Assembly: GCA_009773515.1 (NCBI GenBank)
Contig: WSXX01000025.1
Location: 1-64,000 of the forward strand
From: Bacteroidota bacterium
GTDB lineage: Bacteria > Bacteroidota > Bacteroidia > Bacteroidales > Lentimicrobiaceae
DNA: 64,000 bases
Direction: 5' to 3'
This document shows, piece after piece, positions 31,327 to 41,700 of this stretch (within the stretch, counting starts at the first letter, position 1; every line of letters starts with the position of its first letter). The position numbers and the translations under genes are program-made. Below the pieces are notes generated by a model. It was not told the origin of the DNA, made no database searches, and saw nothing but the letters and a program-made list of their open reading frames with translations.

Positions 31327-32235
31327 TCAGAACATAAGTGTGGCACCAAAAATAACTACGGTTGCAAAAGTGGCCAGTGCAAGTTTTTTAAGCTGAGGAT
31401 CGAGTTCAGCAGGTACTTTATTCCGGAATACCACTGCAAGATGTTGCCCAAAAACCGGGACCATCAGCAAAAAGAGAAACTGAAGCGGTGTGTTGTAATG
31501 CATTATTGTCCATACTGTAAGTGCAATCAATGCCCCGCAAACGAGCACAGTGTGGTAAACTTTTGCCCATGCACTTCCAATGATGACCACGAGGGTGCGT
31601 TTTCCGGAAAGTGCATCGCCTTTGATGTCGCGCATGTTGTTGAGATTAAGCACCGCAGTGCTCAGCAGCCCCGAAGCGGTGGCAGGCAACAGCAGGTCGT
31701 ATCTGAGGGATGATGTGTGCAGAAAGTAGGTTCCGAGCACGCCGGCAAGTCCGAAAAAGAGAAAAACAAACAAATCACCCAACCCAATGTAGCCATAAGG
31801 TTTTGAGCCAGCGGTATATAAAATAGCTGCAGAAAGCGCCATAACGCCCAGCAACAGAAAAACAAGCCAACCCACTGACAAGGTGAAGCCAATGCCCAAA
31901 CCAATGAGCAGAATACCCGAAATAAGGGCAAGCGCGGAGGTTATGATTACGGCAGTCTTCATTTGACCAAGGCTGATTTCGCCACTTTGCACCGATCGTT
32001 TGGGTCCTACCCTATCAGAATTGTCAGCTCCGTTTACCGAATCGCCGTAATCGTTGGCCAGATTGCTGAGCACCTGCAAAAAAAGTGTGGTAAGCAGCGC
32101 CATACCGAAAACAGTCCATCTGAAGTTCAGATCATGCCATGCAACAAAACTGCCCATCAGCGAGCTTGAAAATGCCAATGGCAAGGTTCGGGGTCGCGCT
32201 GCGTGAAGCCAGGCTTTTATATTGATGTTTGTCAT
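31327..32235 (-). CDS. menA: 1,4-Dihydroxy-2-naphthoate polyprenyltransferase
   Basis: This 302-residue UbiA-superfamily membrane enzyme attaches a polyprenyl chain to DHNA with loss of CO2, giving demethylmenaquinone. It has about eight membrane segments. The Mg-diphosphate motifs are NLANDYGDSVNGADNSDRVG (about residue 60) and NLNNMRDIKGDALSGKRTL (about 195). The gap to menB (156 bp) holds a degenerate repeat with a TCCCGATCGCTATCGGGA palindrome. Confidence 0.92.
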   Translation of the reverse strand: MTNINIKAWLHAARPRTLPLAFSSSLMGSFVAWHDLNFRWTVFGMALLTTLFLQVLSNLANDYGDSVNGADNSDRVGPKRSVQSGEISLGQMKTAVIITSALALISGILLIGLGIGFTLSVGWLVFLLLGVMALSAAILYTAGSKPYGYIGLGDLFVFLFFGLAGVLGTYFLHTSSLRYDLLLPATASGLLSTAVLNLNNMRDIKGDALSGKRTLVVIIGSAWAKVYHTVLVCGALIALTVWTIMHYNTPLQFLFLLMVPVFGQHLAVVFRNKVPAELDPQLKKLALATFATVVIFGATLMF

Positions 32236-32257
32236 TTACTATTATTGTACGATTGAA

Positions 32258-32390
32258 AACAAAAAAATCTGCCACCAAGACTCCAGGACACTAAATCACA
32301 CCAAATATGTTTCAATGGATGGTGAATTTTAGAGTCCCGATCGCTATCGGGATTGCGTTTTACTGGCAAAGCATATAAAGCTGATCTGGC
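32258..32390. repeat. Degenerate family-2 element fragment with embedded palindrome
   Basis: The sequence CTGCCACCAAGACTCCAGGA, later GGTGAATTTTAGAG, the palindrome TCCCGATCGCTATCGGGA (32335-32352) and TGCGTTTTACTGGCAAA follow the same order as the element copies at 42593 and 48018. The ends are decayed and no duplication is visible. Confidence 0.55.
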
Positions 32391-32391
32391 A

Positions 32392-33216
32392 TCATGGGAA
32401 TTTCGGGAATTTCTGAAAATCGGGTTCCCGTTTTTCGAGAAATGCACGTTTCCCTTCCTGCGCTTCTTCGGTGAGGTAGTAAAGGAGCGTAGCATTTCCG
32501 GCCAGTTCCTGAATTCCGGCTTGTCCGTCGAGTTCGGCATTCATGGCAAGTTTGAGCATGCGCAGCGCCAACGGACTGCGTTTCATCATGGTATGGCACC
32601 AGTCAACCACTTCATCTTCAAGCTGATCAAAAGGAACAACTTTATTTACAAGTCCCATATCAAGTGCTTCCTGAGCAGAGTATTGCCTGCAGAGAAACCA
32701 TATTTCACGGGCTTTCTTTTGCCCAACAATACGGGCCAGATATGATGATCCGAAACCGCCATCAAAACTTCCGACTTTAGGTCCGGTTTGACCGAAAATT
32801 GCATTTTCTGATGCAATGGAAAGATCGCAGACTACATGAAGCACATGTCCGCCTCCAATGGCATATCCGTTTACCATTGCTACCACCGGCTTGGGTAATG
32901 ACCGGATAAGCTTTTGTAAATCAAGCACATTCAACCTTGGAATGCCATCTTTCCCTACATAACCGCCATGCCCTTTAATGTTCTGATCGCCGCCACTGCA
33001 AAAAGCTTTGTCGCCTTCGCCGGTTATAACCACCACACCAACATTGTCGGCTTCGCGGCTATATTGCATGGCATCAATCATCTCTTTTACAGTATCGGGT
33101 GTAAAAGCATTGCGATAGCGGGGCCGGTTGATGGTGATACGGGCAATGCCCTCAAAAAAATCAAATCTGATTTCTTCGTATTCTTTAATTGTTGTCCAGT
33201 TTCGTTTGCTTGTCAT
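32392..33216 (-). CDS. menB: 1,4-Dihydroxy-2-naphthoyl-CoA synthase
   Basis: This 274-residue crotonase-fold enzyme performs the intramolecular Claisen ring closure of o-succinylbenzoyl-CoA. It contains [17 protein letters not shown] near residue 25, [20 protein letters not shown] near residue 68 and the oxyanion-hole region [20 protein letters not shown] near residue 112, with [20 protein letters not shown] near residue 140, all diagnostic of MenB. Its start overlaps the menD stop by 4 bp (ATGA). Confidence 0.94.
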   Translation of the reverse strand: MTSKRNWTTIKEYEEIRFDFFEGIARITINRPRYRNAFTPDTVKEMIDAMQYSREADNVGVVVITGEGDKAFCSGGDQNIKGHGGYVGKDGIPRLNVLDLQKLIRSLPKPVVAMVNGYAIGGGHVLHVVCDLSIASENAIFGQTGPKVGSFDGGFGSSYLARIVGQKKAREIWFLCRQYSAQEALDMGLVNKVVPFDQLEDEVVDWCHTMMKRSPLALRMLKLAMNAELDGQAGIQELAGNATLLYYLTEEAQEGKRAFLEKREPDFQKFPKFP

Positions 33217-34904
33217 GATGCAATAAAATTAAAATAATCTTTCAACACGGCTGCGCTGAGTTTGTTCGGGGTGAATATTTCGAGCAGTGCCGGTTTGTTG
33301 TTTTCCTGTGTAGCAAAAAATGCCGGAAGTGCCTGTTCCAGCTCTTCCTGGTTGTGTGCCTGACGATAATTCAAATCAAAATTCCTTACAATGCCTTCCG
33401 CCTTCAGGTTATGCGCTGTTTCAATAAACGGTTCAAGTTCTTCAAAATTATCGGGGCCGGGAATTACCCTGAAAATGTTTCCACCTCCGTTGTTGATAAG
33501 AATGATGCGCAGCTGCGGCGACAGGTTACTGTTCCACAAAGCATTGCTGTCGTAGAAAAATCCCACATCACCGGTAATTACTGTCAGTAGCTGATGGCTG
33601 ATGGCCGAAGCTCCGGCAGCAGTTGAAACGCAGCCATCAATGCCGCTGGTTCCACGGTTCGACCATGAAATAAACTGAGATGCTTCGTCAAAAAGCTGGG
33701 CATATCTAACCGGTGTGCTGTTGCCCAGATGTAAATGGCCGTCAGCCGGCATTTCCCTGAAAAGGGTTTCATAAACACTTAAATCGCTGAACGGCGCAAA
33801 ACGCATAAATTCCTGATGCTTCGCAGCACACCTGTTACTTCTGTCCATCCAATTTTGTCTGAAGTGACTGTTGTAACTAATTCGCTTTTCGAGCAACTGA
33901 CCAAGAAAAGTGTGTGTTTGTGCCGGAATGGTAAGTGTAAGCGATTGATAAGTGTCCATGTGGAACTCATCGGTGTCGGCACTAACATGCCAGTGATGCA
34001 GTGGCCGCATTTTCCGCAGCAATGCTTTTATCTTCTTCGAAACAACAGCCCCGCCAATGGTAAGCAAAACTGATGGTTTAAGATCTTCCATCTCAACGGC
34101 ATCCATTGCCTCAATGGTTCTGTCGATACATGAAATTGCGGATTGAATGGTTATATTCGAAGTAGTTTCAGTAAGCAGGGTAACTGATGGATCATCGGCA
34201 AGTTGCTCAAGAAAATGATTGATTTCTGCATCCGGAAGCATCTGACCTGCCAGAATCATTTTTGAAGCGGAAGAGTTCCAGATATCTGCAAGGCGCGACA
34301 TTTCGGTTTCTTCAACCCTGATTGATGTGCCGGCAATTCCTGGCGACCGAGTCTGAACCGCATCAACAGGCCATTCAATGTCATATAAGGGTTCTGATAA
34401 TGGCAGATTGAGGTGCACGGGTCCTGACGCGGGAAAAAGGGTCCGGTCAATGGCTTCACTTACTGATCTTTCAAAAAACCGGTAATCATCCTGTTCGTTG
34501 ATGTTGTCAGGCAGGTTGTATGATTTCCTGACATAACCCGAAAATACATTCCGCTGTCTGATGGTCTGACTATCGCCCTGATCAATCCATGCTTCGGGGC
34601 GGTCGGCAGTAATAATAAGCAACGGAACCTTCTGGTAAAAAGCTTCAACAATTGCCGGCGCATAGTTTAGTGCTGCCGATCCTGAAGTGCAGAGCAGAGC
34701 CACGGGCCGTCTGAGTTGCTGAGCCATTCCCAGCGCATAAAAACCTGCACTTCGCTCATCAGAGATACTGAAAAGACTAAGTCCGGGCTGGCGATTAAAA
34801 ACTACAATTGCCGGCGCATTGCGCGATCCAGGCGACACCACCACATGTGTGATTCCTTTTCCGGCCATGACCGCTGCCAGCAAATGCAATTGATTATTTT
34901 TCAT
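33213..34904 (-). CDS. menD: SEPHCHC synthase (2-succinyl-5-enolpyruvyl-6-hydroxy-3-cyclohexene-1-carboxylate synthase)
   Basis: This 563-residue thiamine-diphosphate enzyme adds 2-oxoglutarate (decarboxylating) to isochorismate. Features are [10 protein letters not shown] near residue 23, the Glu-containing [14 protein letters not shown] near residue 48, and the C-terminal ThDP/Mg motif [15 protein letters not shown]...[15 protein letters not shown] (about 440-485). The domain order Pyr-central-PP is complete. It overlaps menF by 11 bp and menB by 4 bp, indicating tight coupling. Confidence 0.94.
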   Translation of the reverse strand: MKNNQLHLLAAVMAGKGITHVVVSPGSRNAPAIVVFNRQPGLSLFSISDERSAGFYALGMAQQLRRPVALLCTSGSAALNYAPAIVEAFYQKVPLLIITADRPEAWIDQGDSQTIRQRNVFSGYVRKSYNLPDNINEQDDYRFFERSVSEAIDRTLFPASGPVHLNLPLSEPLYDIEWPVDAVQTRSPGIAGTSIRVEETEMSRLADIWNSSASKMILAGQMLPDAEINHFLEQLADDPSVTLLTETTSNITIQSAISCIDRTIEAMDAVEMEDLKPSVLLTIGGAVVSKKIKALLRKMRPLHHWHVSADTDEFHMDTYQSLTLTIPAQTHTFLGQLLEKRISYNSHFRQNWMDRSNRCAAKHQEFMRFAPFSDLSVYETLFREMPADGHLHLGNSTPVRYAQLFDEASQFISWSNRGTSGIDGCVSTAAGASAISHQLLTVITGDVGFFYDSNALWNSNLSPQLRIILINNGGGNIFRVIPGPDNFEELEPFIETAHNLKAEGIVRNFDLNYRQAHNQEELEQALPAFFATQENNKPALLEIFTPNKLSAAVLKDYFNFIAS

Positions 34905-36030
34905 GAAGTGGTATTTCAGATTCCGATGCTAAATTCCGTAATTTTTCGATGGCAGACAAGATGTTCCTGCTTTTCAGTTCAGTTTCTTCCCATTCTGAGG
35001 AAGGATCAGAAGCTGCAGTGATTCCTCCGCCTGCATAAATCAGGGTTTTATCTTTAAGCACCTGCAAACAACGCAGGTTCACAAAAAGCGAAGTATTCCC
35101 ATGATTGTTTACCGGGCCGAGAAAACCGGTGTAATATGAGCGTTTGTAAGTTTCGGTTTCCCGGATAATCTGATAAGCATTCTGCCTTAACCATCCGCAG
35201 ACAGCCGGGGTAGGATGAAGTATTTCGACCAGCCTGGGAATGGTATCCCCATCAGCAAAAGCATGAAAATCAGTTGATAAGTGGTCAACATTTCCGGCAG
35301 TTATTGTGCGGGTTTCAGAAACCCGAATATTGCTGCAACCGGCTTCTGACATGCATTCACCGATAAACCTGCTGACCCATTGCTGTTCTTCTTTTTCTTT
35401 CTGCCCCCATTCTTTAGCTTCACCAGATTTTCGTGTGCCGGCAAGAGCAACGGTTGAGACTTTACCTTCGGAAGCATTGAGCAGCAATTCAGGGCTTGCT
35501 CCTGCCCAAAGTCCTTGCCCGGGAAAATGCGCGATATAAACGAAAACACGGGGATGACTTTCGCACAAAACCGTAAAAAGTGATGATAATTCTGATCCTG
35601 AAAGTTTCTCCGTTTCTATAATCCGCGAGATAACAACTTTTTCTGCTTCACCTGATTTTATCCGCTGAACAGTTTTTTCAATCATTTGGGTATAGGATGC
35701 TCTGCTTTCGGGTATAAAAGCTGAACCAGGCAAATCTGAGTCAGCCTTTGGCGCAACCGGAGAAAAAGACTGAAAAACTGTTCCTTTTAAGGTATAACTG
35801 TTCCTGAAAAACAAAATAGGTTCATTCCTGAAAAAGGGAGCCATCACAAAACCCTGCCCCTGCTCAAACACTTCTGCAATGGATGAATGCACCGAAAAAC
35901 TCCCGTCAGAAATCAGGGTAACCGGCTCACTATCACCGGGAAGGCGAAAAGAGGCAAATGGCACTCCGTTACCGATCAGAAAATTCTGAAGATCAGGCAG
36001 ATGATTGAAGGAGAGATCAGGCGTGCTCAT
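34894..36030 (-). CDS. menF: Isochorismate synthase
   Basis: This 378-residue chorismate-binding enzyme converts chorismate to isochorismate. It contains the family's core KVVISRIIE near residue 132, LLNASEGKVSTVALAGTRK (the 'stALAGTR' motif) near residue 192, LSTDFHAFAD near residue 253, HPTPAVCGWL near residue 272 and the final YAGGGITAASDPSSEWEETE. First committed step towards menaquinone; it overlaps the thioesterase gene by 14 bp and menD by 11 bp. Confidence 0.92.
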   Translation of the reverse strand: MSTPDLSFNHLPDLQNFLIGNGVPFASFRLPGDSEPVTLISDGSFSVHSSIAEVFEQGQGFVMAPFFRNEPILFFRNSYTLKGTVFQSFSPVAPKADSDLPGSAFIPESRASYTQMIEKTVQRIKSGEAEKVVISRIIETEKLSGSELSSLFTVLCESHPRVFVYIAHFPGQGLWAGASPELLLNASEGKVSTVALAGTRKSGEAKEWGQKEKEEQQWVSRFIGECMSEAGCSNIRVSETRTITAGNVDHLSTDFHAFADGDTIPRLVEILHPTPAVCGWLRQNAYQIIRETETYKRSYYTGFLGPVNNHGNTSLFVNLRCLQVLKDKTLIYAGGGITAASDPSSEWEETELKSRNILSAIEKLRNLASESEIPLHEK

Positions 36031-36448
36031 TTTGTGGTTTTTCCAGCACCATAATGGTTAGTCGCGACAGGCAGGTAAGTGCACCGGCATCGTTGTGAAT
36101 TTTTATTTCCCACACATGCAGCTTCCGCGAACGCATTACGATGGTGGCTTTTCCATGTACATGTCCATCGGTTGCCTTGCGGATATGGTTGGCATTCACC
36201 TCAACTCCGACAATTGCATGACTGCTCAAATCGACCAGCGACATTGAACCCATACTTCCCAGAGTTTCGGCCAGGGCAACAGAAGCACCACCATGCAAAA
36301 GACCCGCAGGTTGTTTGGTTCGGTGGTCAACAGGCATGCTCCCGCAGAGGTAGTCTTCACCTATTTCGGTAAAAACAATGCCAAGCTGCTCCATAAGAGT
36401 TCCTGCAGAGAAAGCATTCATTTCATCAAGCGTCATCCGGGTAAGCAT
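36017..36448 (-). CDS. PaaI/MenI-type hotdog thioesterase
   Basis: From ATG 36448 (MLTRMTLDEMNAFS) this is a 143-residue hotdog-fold protein with PAGLLHGGASVALAETLGSM near residue 50, the HGG active-site turn and acidic residue of the PaaI/DHNA-CoA thioesterase group. Position at the head of the men operon and 14-bp overlap with menF make it the likely 1,4-dihydroxy-2-naphthoyl-CoA thioesterase (menI function), which fills a step otherwise missing. A start 10 codons upstream (36478) is possible. The thioesterase fold is sure; substrate is by context. Confidence 0.82.
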   Translation of the reverse strand: MLTRMTLDEMNAFSAGTLMEQLGIVFTEIGEDYLCGSMPVDHRTKQPAGLLHGGASVALAETLGSMGSMSLVDLSSHAIVGVEVNANHIRKATDGHVHGKATIVMRSRKLHVWEIKIHNDAGALTCLSRLTIMVLEKPQNEHA

Positions 36449-36478
36449 AGTGTAGTTTTTTTGTGAACTAAATAACAA

Positions 36479-36670
36479 TCATCTTATACAATGGTTGTGA
36501 GAGTTTGTAAAGTTACAAAGAATCAGGGGATCAGGTGAGTTGCACTTTCTTTGAAAATGGCATCGTTATGCTGATTGCAGATATAGATAAAATGTAAAAC
36601 GACCAAAGGGAGTATCAGGAAGCCCATTTTCAAATTATCAAATTAGCAAATTAGCAGGTTTTTGCCCCAC
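36479..36670. other. Spacer upstream of the men operon
   Basis: 192 bp, AT-rich, with a short CAAATTATCAAATTAGCAAA tandem near 36630. It should contain the men promoter (minus strand), but no clear TAnnTTTG match is seen. Confidence 0.4.
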
Positions 36671-37063
36671 CTAAAGTTTTAATTTGCTCCCTTTTGAATT
36701 TTTCAAGGCCGCTTTCTCCAGATTTTCAACCACCCTGAATTTTACGATTTCTTTAATAAGATCGTAAGGTATGGGCTGATTGTATGGAAACTGTACAGCT
36801 CCTTTTGAGCTTTTGTATTTTGCAATTTCCATGGGAAATGCCTGAAGTCCTGATGGTGCCGGGTAGAATCCCAGATGGTGCTTGTTTGCTGCAAAGTGCA
36901 CAAGATTACCTTGAAGAAAAAAAGTGGGCATGCCGTAACTGATTTTCTCAGTTGCCTCAGGCGCCGAATCCTGAATGGCAGAACGAACTTTACGAAGTAT
37001 CAACCTGATCTCATCAGGCTGAGCCCCTATATATTCATCAATGGTTTTGAAATCTGTATTCAT
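36671..37063 (-). CDS. DUF1801 protein (YdhG/iron-chaperone-like)
   Basis: This 130-residue protein starts at ATG 37063 (MNTDFKTIDEYIGAQPDEIR). The pattern 'tideYia..P.e.r..l..vR..I....PeA.EkisYgmP.f...g.lv.faa.k.H.gfYP' is the complete DUF1801 signature, related to the frataxin-like YdhG fold. Function in bacteria is unproven. It sits in a minus-strand run with VOC and SRPBCC genes, a common set of small stress or unknown proteins. Confidence 0.85.
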   Translation of the reverse strand: MNTDFKTIDEYIGAQPDEIRLILRKVRSAIQDSAPEATEKISYGMPTFFLQGNLVHFAANKHHLGFYPAPSGLQAFPMEIAKYKSSKGAVQFPYNQPIPYDLIKEIVKFRVVENLEKAALKNSKGSKLKL

Positions 37064-37089
37064 TATTAAGGAATTTTTAAATACAACCA

Positions 37090-37530
37090 TTAACTGGTCT
37101 CTGCACAAATAAACATCCACTTTATACCGAATTTATCGGTAAGGCTGCCATAATAATCACCCCAGAACATATCCTGAAGTTCATGCTCAACAGAACCTCC
37201 TTCAGCCAGCGCCCTGAATAATTGTTCGGTTTCTAAACGAGTGTCAGGCTGCAGGTTGATGTACATATTGCTTCCTGAAACCACCTTATACCCCATAGAT
37301 TCAGGAGCATCGGAACCCATCAGCAAAAAACCACCGGTTATGGGTAAAGTTACATGCATTACGAGATCGAGGTCTGCTTCGGGCAACCCTGACATTTCAT
37401 CAGATGGGGGAATTTCCCGAAAACGCATAAAGCCCTGATCCAGAAATTCTGTTCCGAAAACGGTTTTATAAAAATTGAAAGCTTTTTCGGCTTCACCGGA
37501 AAAATTGAGGTAAACACTTACGCTTGCCAT
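37090..37530 (-). CDS. VOC-superfamily protein (PhnB-like)
   Basis: This 146-residue protein has the PhnB/3-demethylubiquinone-methyltransferase-like arrangement: VYLNFSGEAEKAFNFYKTVF at the start, LLMGSDAPESMG and a C-terminal MFWGDYYGSLTDKFGIKWMF, in which the W.d.yG...D.fG..W signature is clear. Such proteins bind metal or small ligands; reaction unknown. Start overlaps nothing; ends 27 bp before the DUF1801 start. Confidence 0.85.
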   Translation of the reverse strand: MASVSVYLNFSGEAEKAFNFYKTVFGTEFLDQGFMRFREIPPSDEMSGLPEADLDLVMHVTLPITGGFLLMGSDAPESMGYKVVSGSNMYINLQPDTRLETEQLFRALAEGGSVEHELQDMFWGDYYGSLTDKFGIKWMFICAETS

Positions 37531-37630
37531 AAATTTTTAGTTTAGGTTAATTTGATTAATGCTTTTTTGGGAAATACAAAAATGCTGAATTTTCTTTGAG
37601 GTTTTCATTGACTTTATTTGAAGCACAGGC

Positions 37631-38518
37631 TTATCCCGACTGACTTTCGCATATGGTTTTAAGCAACTGCAATGCTTTGGGCCAGTGTTCCTGAAAATAA
37701 GCTCTGTGCTGAATCATACTATCCATTTCAACGGTGAGCAGGGTTTTACCGTCGATATCAGAAAAGGAGTAATCTTCATTTGCACCTGCCCAACCTTCAA
37801 CATCTGATCCAGAAGATATTTCTTCACCGTTGCGGATAATCCCAAGGTGTTCAATACCAACAAATCTGCCGCGGATATTCTCACGGATTCGACTGAGCAT
37901 ACCACCTTCATTGCCATCTTTGTCAGTGCCGAGAAAAACAATTTTTGCTCCTTTCTCCCAGGAACCTACAAAGCGCGAAGTTTCATTGAATGCTGAAGTC
38001 CACTGCTGATAATGGGTTTCATCAAGCATTATGGTGTAGACCTTAAGTGCGGGTGCATTAATGCTGATTGTAAACTTCAGCCTTTCCATTGAAGCAGATT
38101 TTTCAGCATATTTTTTGAAATTGTCAAGAATGGACTGCCACCCTGATTTCTGTAATTCTGCGGAATTCATAGTCTCAGCTTCAAAAGATTCGGTGATTTT
38201 GGTTACATCTCCTTCTGAAGCAAATATTATCTGAACAGTTCTGCCGTCGTCGAGGGTATAGTCGATCTGCTTTAGTGGCTCAACCCTGGTGTATTCACCA
38301 GAAAATTCGAAACCAGTTGATCCATCCCTGGCTTCCATGCGCGAACGAAACCTCCCGCCTGCACGCAAATCATTTTCTGCTTCAGAGGTGTACCAATCTT
38401 CTGATGCATTGTTCCATTGTTCAATATGAAACGGATCTGTCCACAATTTCCAGACTTTCTCAAGCGGACATTTTATAGTGGCTTCTATGGTGATTATATG
38501 TTTTTTGTCGGGACTCAT
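37631..38518 (-). CDS. Tandem SRPBCC (AHSA1-like) domain protein
   Basis: This 295-residue protein consists of two SRPBCC domains in one chain. Domain 1 (about 5-140) has TIKCPLEKVWKLWTDPFHIE and GGRFRSRMEARDG...GEYTRVEP; domain 2 (about 145-290) has ISINAPALKVYTIMLDETHY, WEKGAKIVFL and EHWPKALQLLKTI. Each alone is the size of a normal AHSA1-like protein, so this is an in-frame fusion. They bind hydrophobic ligands or act as co-chaperone-like proteins; substrate unknown. No signal peptide. Confidence 0.85.
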   Translation of the reverse strand: MSPDKKHIITIEATIKCPLEKVWKLWTDPFHIEQWNNASEDWYTSEAENDLRAGGRFRSRMEARDGSTGFEFSGEYTRVEPLKQIDYTLDDGRTVQIIFASEGDVTKITESFEAETMNSAELQKSGWQSILDNFKKYAEKSASMERLKFTISINAPALKVYTIMLDETHYQQWTSAFNETSRFVGSWEKGAKIVFLGTDKDGNEGGMLSRIRENIRGRFVGIEHLGIIRNGEEISSGSDVEGWAGANEDYSFSDIDGKTLLTVEMDSMIQHRAYFQEHWPKALQLLKTICESQSG

Positions 38519-38739
38519 TGGTTTAGGTTTGGTTGGTTTTCAGTAAAAGAAGGAACAATTGATCATCGGCACATTTTCTGGCAAAATAGAAAAACGAAGA
38601 CATCAGAATAACTCTGTTTACAACCTGAAGGAGGATCATAATAATCAGGTAAAATATAACCATCCTTATTGCTGAAAGTTCAGAATATTTTAAGCAAAAT
38701 GCCCCGGATTTGCTTATTTAGAATTGGCGCCCCGCACAA
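38519..38739. other. Spacer between the SRPBCC and subtilisin genes
   Basis: 221 bp without a convincing frame or repeat; it should hold the promoter of the SRPBCC/VOC/DUF1801 run (minus strand). Confidence 0.4.
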
Positions 38740-38740
38740 A

Positions 38741-38769
38741 AAAAGGCCGCCCCTGATTGGAGACGGCCC
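38741..38769 (-). terminator. Intrinsic terminator of the subtilisin gene
   Basis: On the minus strand an imperfect stem GGGCCGTCTCC / GGGGCGGCC is followed by a run of T, 24 bp past the stop codon. Confidence 0.75.
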
Positions 38770-38792
38770 GATTAAGATTTAATTCCTGATTT

Positions 38793-41700
38793 TTACTGCT
38801 TCACAAAGCGTTTGATAAATGTTCTGTTTTCAGAAATCACTTCAATCAGATACATTCCACGCTGCAGATCAGCTACATTAACGGATGTTTCGAAAGCCTG
38901 ACGGCTGAGCAGCTTGCCCTGCAAGTTGTAGATTCGTATTTCCTTTGCAACGGCTCCGCTAAGCATCACATTCAACTGGTTGTCAGATACCGGATTGGGG
39001 TAAACAATCAACTCAGCTTCTGCGGTTTCGCCTGATGGATCGGCAAAGTTTTGCGTAGCAGTATTGGAAATTACAACGGTATAATCCTCTACTTCTCCAC
39101 GTGCAAATATTTCGCAGGAGGTCGGGCTTGCGTTGTATTTCATTGAAACACGCATTCTGGTCGGGCCATTCAGCGCAGTGGTCGGTACAGTAAAGCTTCG
39201 GCTGATAGAAGTTGATGTAGTTCTGGTGACATTAACCACCTGTTCACCCGAATCAAGGAAATCGCCATCCTGATTATAGTCAATCCATACACGATAAGCC
39301 TCCCTATATCTGGTACCAGCCCATCCCGGGGTAATAATTATTGTATTGGATGTACCTTTCACCAGCGTGGCCGATAAGGTGGTAAAATCAGCATAACCAC
39401 CATTGTTACCGGAGTTATTGTTGATACTTCCAAGTTGCACCCTTTGGATCCATTCAGCAGTGGAACTGCTACCTCTTGAAGTGCAATAGGTTATGGTATT
39501 AACAAGCGTAGTTACATTTACCACATTGCTCGATGGCGAAACATTTCCGGCGGCATCTCTGGCTCTAACCGAGAATGTATAAGCTGTATTTGCTGTTAAT
39601 CCGGTAACCGAAGCTGTTGTTCCTGTGACTGTCTGAATTACACTGCTTCCCTGATAAACATCGTAGCCGGTTACACCTACATTATCGGTGGAAGCCGTCC
39701 ATGAAAGGTTTACAGATGTTTGTGTGATGTTTGAAGCAGTAAGATTCAACGGAGCTGTCGGCGCCTGCGTATCAGGTGGTGCAAGTGTAGTTACATTCAC
39801 CACATTGCTTGATGGCGAAACATTTCCTGCAGCATCTTTTGCAATGACGGAGAATGTGTAAGGTGTACTTGCCGTTAATCCGGTAACCGAAGCAGTTGTT
39901 CCTGTGACTGTCTGAATTACACTGCTTCCCTGAAAAACATCATAGCCGGTTACGCCCACATTATCGGTGGAAGCCGTCCATGAAAGGTTTACCGATGTTT
40001 GGGTGATGTTTGAAGCCGTGAGGTTAGAAGGAGCGGTCGGAGCCTGTGTATCAGGTCCTGACGCACCAATAATAACCGTATAATCTTCAACTTCGCCATA
40101 AGTAAAGGTTTCGCATGCAGTGGGAATGGCATTGTACTTCATAGAAACGCGCATTCTTGTAGAACCTTCCACAGCTCCCGCAGGTATGGTAAATGATCCG
40201 CTGACAGGTGTGGTTGTGGTTGCTGCCCGTGTGAAAACCTGCTCTCCGGCATCTGCAAAATCACCGTCTTTGTTATAATCAATCCACACTGAATAGCCTT
40301 CTGAATATACTGTTCCTGGCCATGTGGGAGTCACTGTTATAGTATATGACGTCCCTTTTGTAAGATTGGTTGAAATGTTGGTGAAGTTTGAATAGAATTG
40401 TGCACCCGAAGGATTGTTGATGGTATTTAACTGCACGCGGCCGATATATTCATCATTTGTATTGGTACTTGCTGATGCGCAATAATTAAGCTGCACTTCA
40501 GTAGTTGTGAAGTTGACCGATGCCGTATATGCTGATGTTAAATTATCAGGACATTTGCTTCTTACCTGAACTTCGTATTGGGTTTGAGGTGTTAGACCAG
40601 AAAGGTTGGCTGTTGTGCCTGAAACGCTCTGGGTAATCCAGGTTGCAGCACCCACCTGACGATATCTCAGATCATAGGAAGATCCGGCTACAGCGTTCCA
40701 TGAAATACTTGCCGTTGATGACCCGACACCAACCACTGTTAGCCCGGTTGGGACTTCAGGGTTACAAACAATAGGGGTAGAAGAAACTCCGGTAATAATG
40801 AGGCTGTAATTCTGAGCACCACCCGAAAGTGTACCTTTATGGGTTACGGTAACGGTATAAGCTCCGGCAGCACCGGTAACATCAACCCGCTCATATGGAT
40901 CTTTAACGTTATCGCCACGGTCGTTTGTGTTCACTCCGGTAAGTCTCCAGGGCAAATGATTGGTTGCGCCCTGTGAAACACGCAGGTCGAGGTCGTTCAC
41001 CAACCTTGCTATGGTTGAATTGGTAGCTGTTGTTGCTGTCCCGGCAGGATCTGTCCACGAAATGGAGGCCATCAGATTATTAATCCCATCAGCATCCACC
41101 TGAATGGTATAGGTTTGCCCCTGCATAAGGGTAAGCTCGCTGATAATTGACTGATTTCCGTTTTGCGAAATGGCTTCAGCAGCCCTTTTGGTATTCATCA
41201 AACCCCAGCCCCAGATGGCATCGGGCCCTGCAATACCGGCATCATCTGCGGTGTGAAGTGCAAGTCCTTTCAGGGTTGCTGAACGCATATAGCTGCCGTT
41301 TACATTATTGGCATGTTGTTGCAACAAAAGCAATGAACCTGCCACATTGGGCGATGCCATGGATGTGCCTGTAATACTTGCATAGGCTGTGTTGCTGCTT
41401 TCGTAAGTTGAATAAACCGAGGTTCCGTTTCCGGTGATATCGGGCTTAATCCTGTAATCATCCGTAGGTCCCTGACTGCTTCCGCTGTTGATGGAAACAC
41501 TGATTAAATTGCCTGCATCATCAATGTTTGCATCCTGGGCATTGGCAACCACCATATTGTTTTTAGATGTTGCATGACCGGTAAGTTTATCGTATTGCGG
41601 GAAAGATGGATTTAACGGCGCTGCATTGTAATTTGTTGTTCCGTCGTTGCCGGCAGCTACTACCATCAGATAATAAGGTGCATTGTAATGAAGTGCATCC

